Below are positions 34,530 to 42,668 of a stretch of 50,640 bases of DNA, in pieces. Within the stretch, counting starts at the first letter, position 1. Each line of letters opens with the position of its first letter. Source of the stretch: an uncultured Veillonella sp. GTDB taxonomy: Bacteria; Bacillota; Negativicutes; Veillonellales; Veillonellaceae. The stretch spans positions 1-50,640 of the forward strand of contig CABSJL010000013.1 of assembly GCA_902478055.1 (NCBI GenBank), read 5' to 3'. Below the pieces are notes generated by a model. That model ran no database searches. It was not told the DNA's origin and saw nothing but the letters and a program-made list of their open reading frames with translations. The position numbers and the translations under genes were made by a program.

Positions 34530-34702
34530 AAAACATAAAGGGCATTCACTAGCCGTCGCTAGCAAATGCCCTTTATGCATATAGTTTGAGAGTGTAAGGA
34601 CTGTTGAGAGAGAGTATATGTGATCTAGATAAGTTGAGAGAGAACTTATTAAGAGAGAGAAGTTTAGTTGTTTCTTATCTAGAATCAAACGTCAGCCTTA
34701 CC
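34530..34702 (-). ncRNA. Candidate small RNA with four CUCUC motifs (RNA B)
   Basis: Minus strand, about 170 nt. Predicted promoter TTGATA (34731-34736)-16 nt-TATACT (34709-34714) puts the start at about 34702, exactly where the outer stem begins: GTAAGG-CTG pairs with CAG-T-CCTTAC, then TTGA/TCAA, then GAT-CTAGATAAG with CTTATCTAG-ATC. CUCUCU motifs occur in the apical region (in AACTT/AAGTT hairpin loops), between the two stems, and after the outer stem. The terminator is AAAGGGCATT/AATGCCCTTT with an inner CTAGC/GCTAG. No ORF of note. Confidence 0.6.
34537..34573 (-). terminator. Terminator of RNA B
   Basis: AAAGGGCATT and AATGCCCTTT (10 bp) plus inner GCTAGC-type pairing, followed on the minus strand by ATGTTTTAT. 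It would also stop read-through from the two-component operon. Confidence 0.85.
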
Positions 34703-34708
34703 TAAATA

Positions 34709-34736
34709 AGTATACATGGAATATCTAAACTATCAA
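34709..34736 (-). promoter_or_regulatory. Predicted promoter of RNA B
   Basis: TTGATA and TATACT, each 5 of 6 to consensus, 16 nt apart on the minus strand. The predicted start coincides with the base of the long stem. Confidence 0.55.
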
Positions 34737-34855
34737 AGGAAGTATATAAACTATTTTTAAATCTTTGATTATATCTATATAATAACTCTCTATAAACTCA
34801 TATTTTATCAACAGCCACCAAAAACGTGAGCGTAATATGAAAGTGATTTCAGTTA

Positions 34856-35545
34856 TCAAACAAATTTATAACCAACGCCCCATACAGTAATGATGTGCTT
34901 ACTATCGGATGGATTATCTTCAATTTCTTCACGTAAACGGTTGATATGAACCGCTACAGTTGCATAATCACCATAAGAATCAAGGCCCCATACGCGAGAG
35001 TATAATTCTTCTTTACTAAATACGATATCACGATTGCGCATCAAGAATTCTAATAACTGGAATTCTTTCTTTTTAAGATGAACTTCTTTTTCGTTTACCC
35101 AAACTTTCATCATCTTAGGATCAAGACGGATTTCTCCAGATTGAATCGCATTAGTTTCCATTGCATCGCGCTCTGTTAAGCGTTTATATTGTGCCAACAT
35201 AGCTTTGATTTTTGCAATCAATACAGATGGAGAGAATGGTTTTTCAATGTAGTCATCAGCACCTACGCCGAGACCACGGATTTTATCGATATCATCAAGA
35301 CGAGCTGTTACCATAACAATTGGTACGCGAACCTTGTCACGAATTTGGCGACAAACTTCAAAGCCGTCCATTTCTGGCAACATAACATCAAGGATGATAA
35401 GGTCTACAGGAGTATTTAAAGCAGCCTCAATACCATCGGTACCATTAGTCATAATCGTAACATCATAACCTGCCACCATTAAATAATCACGCTCAATATT
35501 GGCGATATCCAAATCGTCTTCAATAATTAAGATATGTTCACTCAT
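34856..35545 (-). CDS. OmpR/PhoB-family response regulator
   Basis: A 229-aa regulator: receiver domain (residues 1-115) with IIEDD acidic pocket, phospho-acceptor Asp53 in LILDVMLPEMDG, MVTA and IEKPF; then a winged-helix output domain (about 130-227) ending SKHIITVWGVGYKF. It overlaps the histidine kinase gene by 4 bp (TCATGA), so the pair is translated together. Target genes are unknown; htrA downstream is a candidate by position only. Confidence 0.95.
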   Translation of the reverse strand: MSEHILIIEDDLDIANIERDYLMVAGYDVTIMTNGTDGIEAALNTPVDLIILDVMLPEMDGFEVCRQIRDKVRVPIVMVTARLDDIDKIRGLGVGADDYIEKPFSPSVLIAKIKAMLAQYKRLTERDAMETNAIQSGEIRLDPKMMKVWVNEKEVHLKKKEFQLLEFLMRNRDIVFSKEELYSRVWGLDSYGDYATVAVHINRLREEIEDNPSDSKHIITVWGVGYKFV

Positions 35546-36882
35546 GATTCTTCTCCTTGTTTAGGAAATTCTAATATAACACGTAGACCATGTGGTCTTA
35601 CATTTTCAATCACAACTCGGCCTTCAAAGATTTCCATAATTCGACGAATAATCGACAATCCAAGACCACTACCTTCTTGTGGGTTCGTACGAGACGAATC
35701 TACACGGTAGAACGGGCGCATTAGACGCTCTAGAGATTCTGGTGGTACCCCTGGTCCATCATCACTAATAACACAGTATACATAATCATCATCACTAGTT
35801 ACATCAATCACACAATGACCAATATCGGCCATTTTATACTTAGCACTGTTGTTTAACACATTTTGTAAAACACGTTGTAACAATTGTGGATTCGCATTAA
35901 TAAAAGCATTTTCAGCTGCTATACGGGATTTGATTTCAAGTCCTCTTGTTTGATAAGGCGCCAAATGATCTTCAACAAAATCACGTACATATTGACCGAG
36001 TTCAATTCGTTCAGATGGACGTGACTCTTTCTTATAATTCAATGTTGTAATAAGGAACAATTCCTCTAACATAGAATCTAAATCATTAGCCCGTTTCAAA
36101 ATGATTCCCATGTAGCGTTTTTGTTGCTCTTCTGTTGGTGCAATACCATCACGAACACCTTCTGCATAGGCTTTAATAGCTGTTAACGGCGTTCGGATAT
36201 CATGGGATATCCCTGCTAACAACTCTTTTTGTTGTTCCTGTTCCATTTCAATCTGACGATTGGCCATTTCTAACGATTTTGTCATATTCTTAACATGAAT
36301 CATGATGAAGCGTGTAACAAATCGGTTAATAGCAAAGAAGGTAACAATAAAGAGTAATATAGCTACTACGATAATATAGAAGGAAACTGATTCCATTAAG
36401 CTATCACTACCATGAGTAGCTCGCTTTATAGCAATATGATATACGTAAGCATGACGCCCATCGTATTTCCTCATTTCATATACGAAAGTATTATTGGACT
36501 GATATACGATACCTTGTAGTTCAGGATTTACATCAATAAGGCCAACAATAGCAGAGGCACTATAGATTTGAGGATTACCATAGGTGTACACCATATTACC
36601 TTGATCTAGTACTTCTACATATACTTCCTTCGGATCGAGTAAGCTATAGCTAGGCTTTACTAAGCTATCTATTAAGTTGTTTTCTAAACCATAAAAGGTA
36701 ATTGTTTCAGTGATTCGACTGACACTTTTAAACTGTTGTTCCTGCTCAATACGCAAATAGTAACCGGCATTAGCCAATATGCGCAGACCTGTAAAGTATA
36801 GCAAAAATAAGATAATTGCTATCAAAATAGGCACTACAAAGAGCACAACATTGGATATCCAAATCCGTATTTGTAAATTCAC
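35542..36882 (-). CDS. Membrane sensor histidine kinase
   Basis: A 446-aa kinase: TM1 about 9-33, an extracytoplasmic sensor of about 130 residues, TM2 about 166-186, a HAMP-like linker, HisKA with GISHDIRTPLTAI (His227), and HATPase_c with NVLNNSAKY (N box), DDGPGVP (G1) and GSGLGLSI (G2). The signal is unknown. The start codon is GTG, 7 nt after GAGG. It is the first gene of the kinase-regulator operon. Confidence 0.94.
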   Translation of the reverse strand: MNLQIRIWISNVVLFVVPILIAIILFLLYFTGLRILANAGYYLRIEQEQQFKSVSRITETITFYGLENNLIDSLVKPSYSLLDPKEVYVEVLDQGNMVYTYGNPQIYSASAIVGLIDVNPELQGIVYQSNNTFVYEMRKYDGRHAYVYHIAIKRATHGSDSLMESVSFYIIVVAILLFIVTFFAINRFVTRFIMIHVKNMTKSLEMANRQIEMEQEQQKELLAGISHDIRTPLTAIKAYAEGVRDGIAPTEEQQKRYMGIILKRANDLDSMLEELFLITTLNYKKESRPSERIELGQYVRDFVEDHLAPYQTRGLEIKSRIAAENAFINANPQLLQRVLQNVLNNSAKYKMADIGHCVIDVTSDDDYVYCVISDDGPGVPPESLERLMRPFYRVDSSRTNPQEGSGLGLSIIRRIMEIFEGRVVIENVRPHGLRVILEFPKQGEES

Positions 36883-36918
36883 AGGGTTACCTCAATATCA
36901 TAAATATTAGATACTTCT

Positions 36919-36933
36919 TATAGTTTACGCTAT
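36919..36933 (-). promoter_or_regulatory. Shared 15-bp promoter element (copy 1)
   Basis: ATAGCGTAAACTATA on the minus strand, 37 bp upstream of the kinase GTG. An identical 15-mer is upstream of the nitrilase gene in the same orientation relative to the gene. It contains ATAG/CTAT half-sites around CGTAAA. Confidence 0.4.
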
Positions 36934-37064
36934 TTTTAATACTTAAAGCAAGTGAAAAGCTCAAAAAAGTGATTTAACCTTCATATTTTCTTCATTGTTA
37001 GTTTATAATTGGCAGTTATTACATATGGTCAGTATGCCTTTTATTATCTACTATTCTTAAGTTT

Positions 37065-37102
37065 TTGATATAAGTTACACGCATCCGGGTAACTTATATC
37101 AA
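37065..37102. promoter_or_regulatory. Perfect 14-bp inverted repeat upstream of the kinase operon
   Basis: TTGATATAAGTTAC and GTAACTTATATCAA are separated by 10 nt (ACGCATCCGG). No U-run follows on either strand, so an operator or RNA stem is more likely than a terminator. It lies about 180 bp upstream of the kinase start. Confidence 0.5.
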
Positions 37103-37292
37103 CATATTATAAGTAATTTTTAGGACATCAAAGATAAGCATCTATATCGTCTTATTCAATATTCTCTATATTTTTTATAAAATCTCTAAATATAAAAATG
37201 CTATATCTGTAAAAATAAATTCTGTTACCTTATATTATTAGTATCAAAATATTTCTCTACTCATATATAATTCAATTGCCTTATTATACATA

Positions 37293-37323
37293 AAAAAAGA
37301 GGATTCCATAGGAATCCTCTTTT
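37293..37323 (-). terminator. Terminator after oadA
   Basis: AAAAGAGGATTCC and GGAATCCTCTTTT form a 13-bp stem with an ATA loop. TTTTTATG follows on the minus strand. Confidence 0.92.
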
Positions 37324-37333
37324 AATATTTGGA

Positions 37334-38686
37334 TTAACGACGATTTGCATCGAAGAAGTTAATAGCAACTTCTGGGAACATAGCGTAAGTCAATACGTCT
37401 TCGTCAGTGATACCATTGTAGCCTTTGGAAGCTAAATCTTGACGGTAACCTTCCAATTCAGGTTCGATAAGATCTGCTGGACGGCAAGTGATAGGTTCTT
37501 CATCACCGATGATAGTGTGACGGATTTCGTCAGAAATTTTACCAGGCAATGCACCGTATTTACCACGTACAAGGTCTTTAACTTCGTTAGGAACCATTTT
37601 ATAACGGTCGCCCATCATAACGTTCATCATAGCCATTGTACCAACGATTTGGGATGTTGGAGTTACCAATGGAGGGTAACCCAAGTCTTCACGTACGCGT
37701 GGCATTTCATCCATAACGTCGAAGAAGCGATCGCCCATACCCATTTCGTTCAATTGGTTTTGAGTATTGGACAACATACCGCCAGGAATTTGGTAACGAC
37801 GAACAGCAGGGATTACATCACTAGCTGGTTTCAAGTTGAATTCTTCAGCGATTTGTTGTTTTACTTTACGGAAGTGGTCAACTAATGGAATGTATTTATC
37901 AAGGTCAAGACCAAGATCCCATTCAGTGCCTTTGAACATTTCGATCATAGTTTCAGTAGCTGGTTGGCTAGTTGCATGAGCGAATGGAGAGATAGCAGTA
38001 TCGATGATATCTACACCAGCTTTAGCAGCTTCCCAGTATGTAGTGCTTGCAAGACCACAAGTGAAATGGCTGTGCAAGTCGATTGGCAATTCGCCAAAAC
38101 GTTTTTTGAATGTGGAAACCAAATCATATGCATCAGCAGGTCCTAACAAACCGGACATATCTTTGATACATAAGGAATCTGTACCCATTTCTACCAATGT
38201 TTCAGCTACTTTCAAGAAGCTTTCAGTTGTATGAACTGGGGAGATTGTGTATACCATAGCGGATTGAACGTGTGCGCCTGCTTTTTTGGAGTACTTAATA
38301 GCAGCTTCCATGTTACGAGGGTCATTCAATGCGTCGAAGATACGGATACGATCAATACCATTTTTTACAGCTGCATTACAGAATGCTTCTACTACATCAT
38401 CAGAGTAGTGTTTGTAGCCCAACAAGTTTTGGCCACGAAGTAACATTTGTAGTGGAGTGTTTTTCAAATTGGATTTCAATTTACGAAGGCGTTCCCATGG
38501 ATCTTCATTCAAGAAACGAAGACAGCTGTCATAAGTAGCGCCGCCCCAACATTCAAGAGCTTCATAACCAATTTCATCTAAAAGGCCAAGCACTGGTTCC
38601 ATTTGTTCGTAACGCATGCGTGTTGCCAAAATAGATTGATGACCGTCGCGAAGAACGGTTTCGCAGATTCTTAATTTTTTAGCCAT
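37334..38686 (-). CDS. Oxaloacetate decarboxylase alpha / carboxyltransferase (5S-like) subunit without biotin domain
   Basis: A 450-aa carboxyltransferase of the HMGL-like/PYC_OADA family. Metal and substrate motifs: ETVLRDGHQS (9-18), Lys175 in CIKDMSGLLGP (the carbamylated lysine in homologs) and DLHSHFT (203-209, metal His pair). The conserved C-terminal carboxylase domain is present (GGMLSNTQNQL, GKYGALPG). The protein stops before any biotinyl domain (no AMKM), so biotin must be carried by a separate protein. This fits Na-pumping oxaloacetate decarboxylase, pyruvate carboxylase subunit B or transcarboxylase 5S roles in lactate fermentation. It is monocistronic. Confidence 0.88.
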   Translation of the reverse strand: MAKKLRICETVLRDGHQSILATRMRYEQMEPVLGLLDEIGYEALECWGGATYDSCLRFLNEDPWERLRKLKSNLKNTPLQMLLRGQNLLGYKHYSDDVVEAFCNAAVKNGIDRIRIFDALNDPRNMEAAIKYSKKAGAHVQSAMVYTISPVHTTESFLKVAETLVEMGTDSLCIKDMSGLLGPADAYDLVSTFKKRFGELPIDLHSHFTCGLASTTYWEAAKAGVDIIDTAISPFAHATSQPATETMIEMFKGTEWDLGLDLDKYIPLVDHFRKVKQQIAEEFNLKPASDVIPAVRRYQIPGGMLSNTQNQLNEMGMGDRFFDVMDEMPRVREDLGYPPLVTPTSQIVGTMAMMNVMMGDRYKMVPNEVKDLVRGKYGALPGKISDEIRHTIIGDEEPITCRPADLIEPELEGYRQDLASKGYNGITDEDVLTYAMFPEVAINFFDANRR

Positions 38687-38764
38687 GTTAATCCTCCAAA
38701 TCGAAATAGTTTATGCATGTAATTTTATACATCCACTACATAACTATCTCATACCTATTTTTTT

Positions 38765-38812
38765 ACGATTTTTATAGCACTTGCTCAAACGAGCAAATAC
38801 TCAAGCAATCGT
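38765..38812 (-). promoter_or_regulatory. Structured 5' leader of oadA
   Basis: An outer stem ACGATT/AATCGT encloses TTGCTC/GAGCAA with an AAAC loop, and CTTGAG/CTCAAG-type segments offer alternative pairing. It lies just after the predicted start of transcription (about 38820), in a 134-nt leader. No known riboswitch motif recognised. Confidence 0.4.
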
Positions 38813-38826
38813 TAAGACATACTTAT

Positions 38827-38855
38827 ATTAGACTACTTATAGAATTCTTTGTCAA
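38827..38855 (-). promoter_or_regulatory. Predicted oadA promoter
   Basis: On the minus strand: TTGACA (38850-38855), a 17-nt spacer and TCTAAT (38827-38832). The perfect -35 and 5/6 -10 match a highly expressed housekeeping-type gene. Confidence 0.7.
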
Positions 38856-38909
38856 CAACCACATTATGCTATTTACTCATAATTTCATGTATTCAATTAT
38901 GATTTTTTC

Positions 38910-38923
38910 GTGATAGAAATCAC
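38910..38923. promoter_or_regulatory. CRP/FNR-type palindrome upstream of oadA
   Basis: GTGAT-AGAA-ATCAC is a perfect 5-4-5 palindrome, the geometry bound by CRP/FNR-superfamily regulators. It is centred about 96 bp upstream of the predicted transcription start, compatible with an upstream activator site. Confidence 0.45.
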
Positions 38924-39160
38924 AATAAAGCGCTAAAAAGCTAGGATTTAACATGTATTTTTAATCAATTATATTTCTTTGTAATTTCTCTTTTTAATGA
39001 GAAACCAAAATTTATATCGCAATAATTTTTAGTTATTATTGGCCAGCCGCCAAAGTATATCGGTATTTATAAATCTAGTACTTCGATAATCATCGGTACG
39101 CTTATAAGCTCATCACTTTTATTGATAACACACCTGTATTATTGCGATTTATAAATATAC

Positions 39161-39194
39161 AAAAGAACCGACCTTTTATAGGTAGGTTCTTATA
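39161..39194 (-). terminator. Terminator after the 108-aa gene
   Basis: AAGAACC-x-ACC and GGT-x-GGTTCTT pair (10 bp, one mismatch). TTTTG follows on the minus strand. Confidence 0.8.
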
Positions 39195-39213
39195 GTAAGC
39201 AATTATTATTATA

Positions 39214-39540
39214 TTATTTTTCAGGTTTTACCTTTTTTGGTGCCGTTTCAAGAACGATATTTTTACCATCTCGTTTAACTTGGATAGAGAATGCACCCTC
39301 ACCTTCTTTGAAGTATTCCATCTTAATATCGAGCAACATTTTACCAATTAACGTTTCTACCTTCTCTGTAAGGAATTCACGATAGAATGCATCTTCCTTT
39401 TGTTTTGGACTTTGATGTACTACAGGTTTCTTAGCAGAACGCTCTCTATCAAGCATTGTTTCTTCAAAATTTTCAGTATCTTTAAAGTTTTTCATCATAT
39501 CCGCATCGGATAAGCCTTTTTGAATTTTAAACTTTGCCAT
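39214..39540 (-). CDS. Conserved small protein of unknown function
   Basis: A 108-aa, highly charged soluble protein (Lys/Glu-rich), without signal peptide. It has a helical first part (DADMMKNFKDTENFEETML) and a C-terminal part that looks like alternating strands (GAFSIQVKRDGKNIVLET). No family recognised. The start overlaps the GT9 gene by 14 bp with a GGAG site, so the two are translated together. A role linked to glycan assembly is guesswork. Confidence 0.75.
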   Translation of the reverse strand: MAKFKIQKGLSDADMMKNFKDTENFEETMLDRERSAKKPVVHQSPKQKEDAFYREFLTEKVETLIGKMLLDIKMEYFKEGEGAFSIQVKRDGKNIVLETAPKKVKPEK

Positions 39541-40699
39541 GTTTATCTCCTATTAATTCGAAAATTGCCTTTTTCACGCGTACTGATTCAATACCAGACA
39601 TACAATATTGATCAGGCTTAGGACAACGTCGTTTACGACATCCTAAGCAATCTAACTCATCATTAACAAGAACCTTAAAGTCCCCCGTCAACGGCCCCCA
39701 CAGCTTAGGATCTGTAGGTCCAAAAAGTGCGACAACAGGTTTATTTAGAGCTAGTGCAATATGCAATGAACCCGTATCAGCAGTCACTACTACATCGCAA
39801 CTTTCAATTAGAGCCCCTACCTCTTGAAGTGTAGTTTTCCCCAACATATTCAGCATAATTTTATCAAGGCCATCCGCCGTTATGGAGTCCATCAACGGTT
39901 TGTATTGAATCGCCTCTTTTGGACCACCTAAGTACACAAAATTAGCTCTGTATTGAAGGGATTTAATGAGAGAATACCATTTCTCTTGAGGCCACTCTTT
40001 TGTCGCCCAAGATGTACCTAGTACAAGACCTATGCGCAGCGGCTTATCCACCTCTCCGCGATTTAAGGCTGTATCATAATTAATGGATTCCCACTGTTCT
40101 TCCGCCCAAGCACGCAAATTAGAGGGCACAAAAAAATCCATACGGTATAGCCGTTTACCACTAGAACCGTTGACTATGCAAGGTTTTTCATCATCAGTAA
40201 TAACAGCAGCAGATGTAGCTAATCCACTATGCTCTGCAACGGCTGTATCCAGTAATTTAGCAACCTCTATATAGCGCTTAATGACATGATCTGTACTCGG
40301 CTTTGCCTTGTAGTTAGTAAACATCCAATTTAGCTCTTTTGTACCACCAAGGCCAAGGCGAATGGGTGCACCTGATGCCAATAAAACAAGCCCTGTTATG
40401 AGTCGCCCTTGTACATCGACAGCCACATCAAATTTGTATGGTTTTAACTTATCTCTAAGTTCCCACCACATGCGCCACATCGTTGGAATATGTAGTTTTT
40501 TAGAATGTGCTTCGTATTCATCCCGCTCCCAAGGAATGATTTCATCTACATAGGGATTTCCCTGTAAAAGTTCTACCATACTAGGTGTTACAATCCAATG
40601 TAGCTTTGCCTCTGGATAATGCTCTTTAATCCAGCGCGCAGCAGGTGTGGCATGGAGTATATCCCCTATGTAACTGAGTCGTACAAATAATATATTCAT
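39527..40699 (-). CDS. Glycosyltransferase family 9 (heptosyltransferase-like)
   Basis: A 390-aa GT-B glycosyltransferase. N-terminal MNILFVRLSYIGDILHATPA matches the GT9 start (R-x-x-x-x-GD-x-x), DVAVDVQGRLITGLV is typical, and the C-terminal half has LGTSWATKEWPQEKW and TADTGSLHIALALNKPVVALFGPTDP, the nucleotide-sugar site. A Cys cluster near the end (CLGCRKRRCPKPDQYC) is shared with many heptosyltransferases. It probably adds heptose or a similar sugar to the LPS core, consistent with a diderm cell. The ATG after AAGGAT is chosen over an upstream in-frame start. Confidence 0.9.
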   Translation of the reverse strand: MNILFVRLSYIGDILHATPAARWIKEHYPEAKLHWIVTPSMVELLQGNPYVDEIIPWERDEYEAHSKKLHIPTMWRMWWELRDKLKPYKFDVAVDVQGRLITGLVLLASGAPIRLGLGGTKELNWMFTNYKAKPSTDHVIKRYIEVAKLLDTAVAEHSGLATSAAVITDDEKPCIVNGSSGKRLYRMDFFVPSNLRAWAEEQWESINYDTALNRGEVDKPLRIGLVLGTSWATKEWPQEKWYSLIKSLQYRANFVYLGGPKEAIQYKPLMDSITADGLDKIMLNMLGKTTLQEVGALIESCDVVVTADTGSLHIALALNKPVVALFGPTDPKLWGPLTGDFKVLVNDELDCLGCRKRRCPKPDQYCMSGIESVRVKKAIFELIGDKHGKV

Positions 40700-40732
40700 A
40701 TATATCCTTATAGTACAAACGAGTATAGGAAT

Positions 40733-40766
40733 AAAGCCTTTATAATGAATCATTATAAAGGCCTTT
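40733..40766 (-). terminator. Terminator after the propeller-like gene
   Basis: GCCTTTATAATG and CATTATAAAGGC form a 12-bp stem. The minus-strand tail is TTTATTCC, so termination may be partial, allowing some read-through into GT9. Confidence 0.7.
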
Positions 40767-40768
40767 TC

Positions 40769-41710
40769 TTAAGATTTCTTTTTACTATCACTAGATGATT
40801 TAGATGATGTATCATCCTCTGTCACCTTTGTAGTTTCGTCGCTACCATTCTTGATAATGTCTTTTACATCGGATAATGTCAATTCATTGAATGTAGTAGG
40901 ATGATTGTATTTATAAACTGGTTTAAAGCCTACACCCAATTTTCCTGTATAAACAGTTAAGGCATTATTATCTTCATCCACACGAGCAATATAGATAGTT
41001 TTATCCATATCAACGCCAATCAGACGGAAACGTCCTGGTGGATTAATTACACGCCAACCACCTTCAATGCCGTTAAACATGAAGATATCACCAGTTTTAA
41101 CGTTATCATAGAAGAATCTATCTTCATCATAGAATACGCCAATATGGCCAATATCCGTAGCCTGCATATACACACGACGCGTATCATAGTTCGCATCAGT
41201 ACGATAAATACGATATGCGTTTTCTTGAACTTTTACCTTCATATACACAACATTCGTCGCTTCAGAATACGCAGCATCTACGATTTTACTATTACGAGGC
41301 AAGTCTTCAAGTTTTGTATCTACTTCATGTTCAGGATCATCCGCATTGAGACGAGCCATAACAACCTCTCTAGAGTCATATAGACCCATGATGGCATAAT
41401 TACGGTCAGGCATCCAACTAAAGTAACTAATAGAGCGACCCTTCAAATCAATCGTTGTAGGCTTGCTTTCATTAGCCTTATAAATTTTCAAAGAGCTTTC
41501 AGTAACAACCGCCATGAACTGACGGTCATAAGATACATACTTAGTACCTTCCTTAATATCAGGGAAGTTTTTAGTATCATCCTTAGAAGCGCCGGCTACA
41601 TTAAAATCTGTAGTCGGTGCAAACATATATTGATCAAGGTATAGGTATACCCCACCTTGCAGAAGAATACCTACCGCAAAGGCGCTCAGTACACGCGTAA
41701 AAGGTTTCAT
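40769..41710 (-). CDS. Membrane-anchored propeller-like protein of unknown function
   Basis: A 313-aa protein with an N-terminal hydrophobic anchor (about 7-27). The exported part has repeated short strand patterns (SYDRQFMAVVTESSLKIYK, YFSWMPDRNYAIMGLYD, FYDEDRFFYDN), like beta-propeller blades, and a C-terminal Ser/Lys/Asp-rich tail. No catalytic motif seen. It is third in an operon after the deacetylase and NAGPA genes (8-bp gap), so it probably acts on the same envelope polymer. Confidence 0.78.
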   Translation of the reverse strand: MKPFTRVLSAFAVGILLQGGVYLYLDQYMFAPTTDFNVAGASKDDTKNFPDIKEGTKYVSYDRQFMAVVTESSLKIYKANESKPTTIDLKGRSISYFSWMPDRNYAIMGLYDSREVVMARLNADDPEHEVDTKLEDLPRNSKIVDAAYSEATNVVYMKVKVQENAYRIYRTDANYDTRRVYMQATDIGHIGVFYDEDRFFYDNVKTGDIFMFNGIEGGWRVINPPGRFRLIGVDMDKTIYIARVDEDNNALTVYTGKLGVGFKPVYKYNHPTTFNELTLSDVKDIIKNGSDETTKVTEDDTSSKSSSDSKKKS

Positions 41711-41718
41711 GTGTCCTC

Positions 41719-42657
41719 CTATTTCACGATAAACGCCGTTGGGATCATGCGTTCCCCTAATAAATCGGCTGGTTTGTTTACTACTTTACCATTGAGGTAT
41801 AGTGTAGAACTAGAACCGCCATCTAAATTCGCTGCAATGTAGCAACCTTTTTCATAGAGAATATCTTGTACGTCACGTAATGTAGCGCCAAGAGAATAAC
41901 CTGGTTGACGACCATCGATTACGAGGAATAGTACTGTACCATCTTTCTTTTGACCGATAGCAGTACGTGGACCTACGCCCCAACCGCCATCGCCTTCGGT
42001 AATCATCTTCTTACCATCTACGATAAGAGGTGGGCCAAAAGTAATACCTTCCATGGCTTTCATATCACTAAGTTGTGTTTTATCGTAGTTACCTGCAATA
42101 AGGTTACCAGATTTAGAGAAACCTACGAAGTCTACTGCTTCTTCAGGTCCTACATCTTTACCGATAACATATTCACCATCATGCAAGATAAAGCCATAAG
42201 GCAAACGGCCTGTACCAGTACCATTTGGATCATGGAAACCGCCGCCATTGATAGCAGCTACCGCATTATTCATCTTCGCAATATTACTTGTAGTATCGCC
42301 TTTTTCTTGAATATTCGCAGCTGTACCGACTTCAATACGACGAGGATCTGGAATTTCAAGAATATAGCCTACATAACGAGCAGACTGAATTTTTTCAAGG
42401 TTTAAGCTCTTATCTTCACGAGCATTAAACTTGAACAAATCTTGACTTTTAACAACGCCAACTGTACCCAAAATAGATTGCAATTCATCTTCACTGAAAA
42501 GCCATGTAATGTAATGAGGATGGCGAGATTGCAATATGGCACCAATAACGGCGCGCTTTACATTATTAAATGGTCCAAAGAGCACCACGAATGGTGAGGT
42601 TACAACGGTAAATAAGAACACCATGATGATGAACTTTACCCAATTCTTTTTGAACAA
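41719..42657 (-). CDS. Phosphodiester glycosidase (NAGPA/DUF2233) family protein
   Basis: A 312-aa exported enzyme with an N-terminal transmembrane anchor (about 8-30). The NAGPA domain (about 100-310) shows AAINGGGFHDPNG, GPRTAIGQ, TVLFLVIDGRQPGYSLGATL and ANLDGGSSSTLYLNG, the conserved blocks of this family, which cleave sugar phosphodiester bonds (GlcNAc-1-phosphodiester and teichuronic/exopolymer types). The start codon is TTG with GGAG 7 nt upstream. It lies between the polysaccharide deacetylase and propeller-like genes. Confidence 0.88.
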   Translation of the reverse strand: MFKKNWVKFIIMVFLFTVVTSPFVVLFGPFNNVKRAVIGAILQSRHPHYITWLFSEDELQSILGTVGVVKSQDLFKFNAREDKSLNLEKIQSARYVGYILEIPDPRRIEVGTAANIQEKGDTTSNIAKMNNAVAAINGGGFHDPNGTGTGRLPYGFILHDGEYVIGKDVGPEEAVDFVGFSKSGNLIAGNYDKTQLSDMKAMEGITFGPPLIVDGKKMITEGDGGWGVGPRTAIGQKKDGTVLFLVIDGRQPGYSLGATLRDVQDILYEKGCYIAANLDGGSSSTLYLNGKVVNKPADLLGERMIPTAFIVK

Positions 42658-42668
42658 TGTATTTCTCC

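Larger units (their letters stand above)
34300..34855. other. Intergenic region, response regulator to htrA (556 bp)
   Basis: 34300-34530 is AT-rich and should hold the htrA promoter; no gene seen. 34530-34736 holds candidate RNA B with its own promoter and terminator. 34740-34855 is the 3' region of the response regulator gene, with no terminator of its own. Confidence 0.6.
36883..37333. other. Intergenic region, oadA end to kinase start (451 bp)
   Basis: AT-rich, no gene seen. It contains the oadA terminator (37293-37323), a perfect 14-bp inverted repeat (37065-37102) and, near the kinase start, ATAGCGTAAACTATA on the minus strand, which also occurs before the nitrilase gene. Confidence 0.6.
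38687..39213. other. Intergenic region upstream of oadA (527 bp)
   Basis: It holds the oadA leader and promoter (to about 38855), a CRP/FNR-like palindrome at 38910-38923, then about 230 bp of AT-rich sequence with no gene recognised, and the terminator of the 39214-39540 gene. Confidence 0.6.

Noticed and set aside
34330..34545. 71-codon open frame between RNA B and htrA
   Set aside because: No ribosome site, starts inside the RNA B terminator, and composition is random AT-rich.
37439..37885. Open frame of 148 codons on the plus strand
   Set aside because: It lies fully antisense to the oadA-like gene, has no ribosome site, and its composition (many Phe/His/Thr) is what the complement of a conserved coding frame gives.
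38990..39160. Possible gene remnant on the minus strand (about 22 codons ending SVPMIIEVLDL)
   Set aside because: The open stretch is short, AT-rich, has no start or ribosome site and resembles no family I know.
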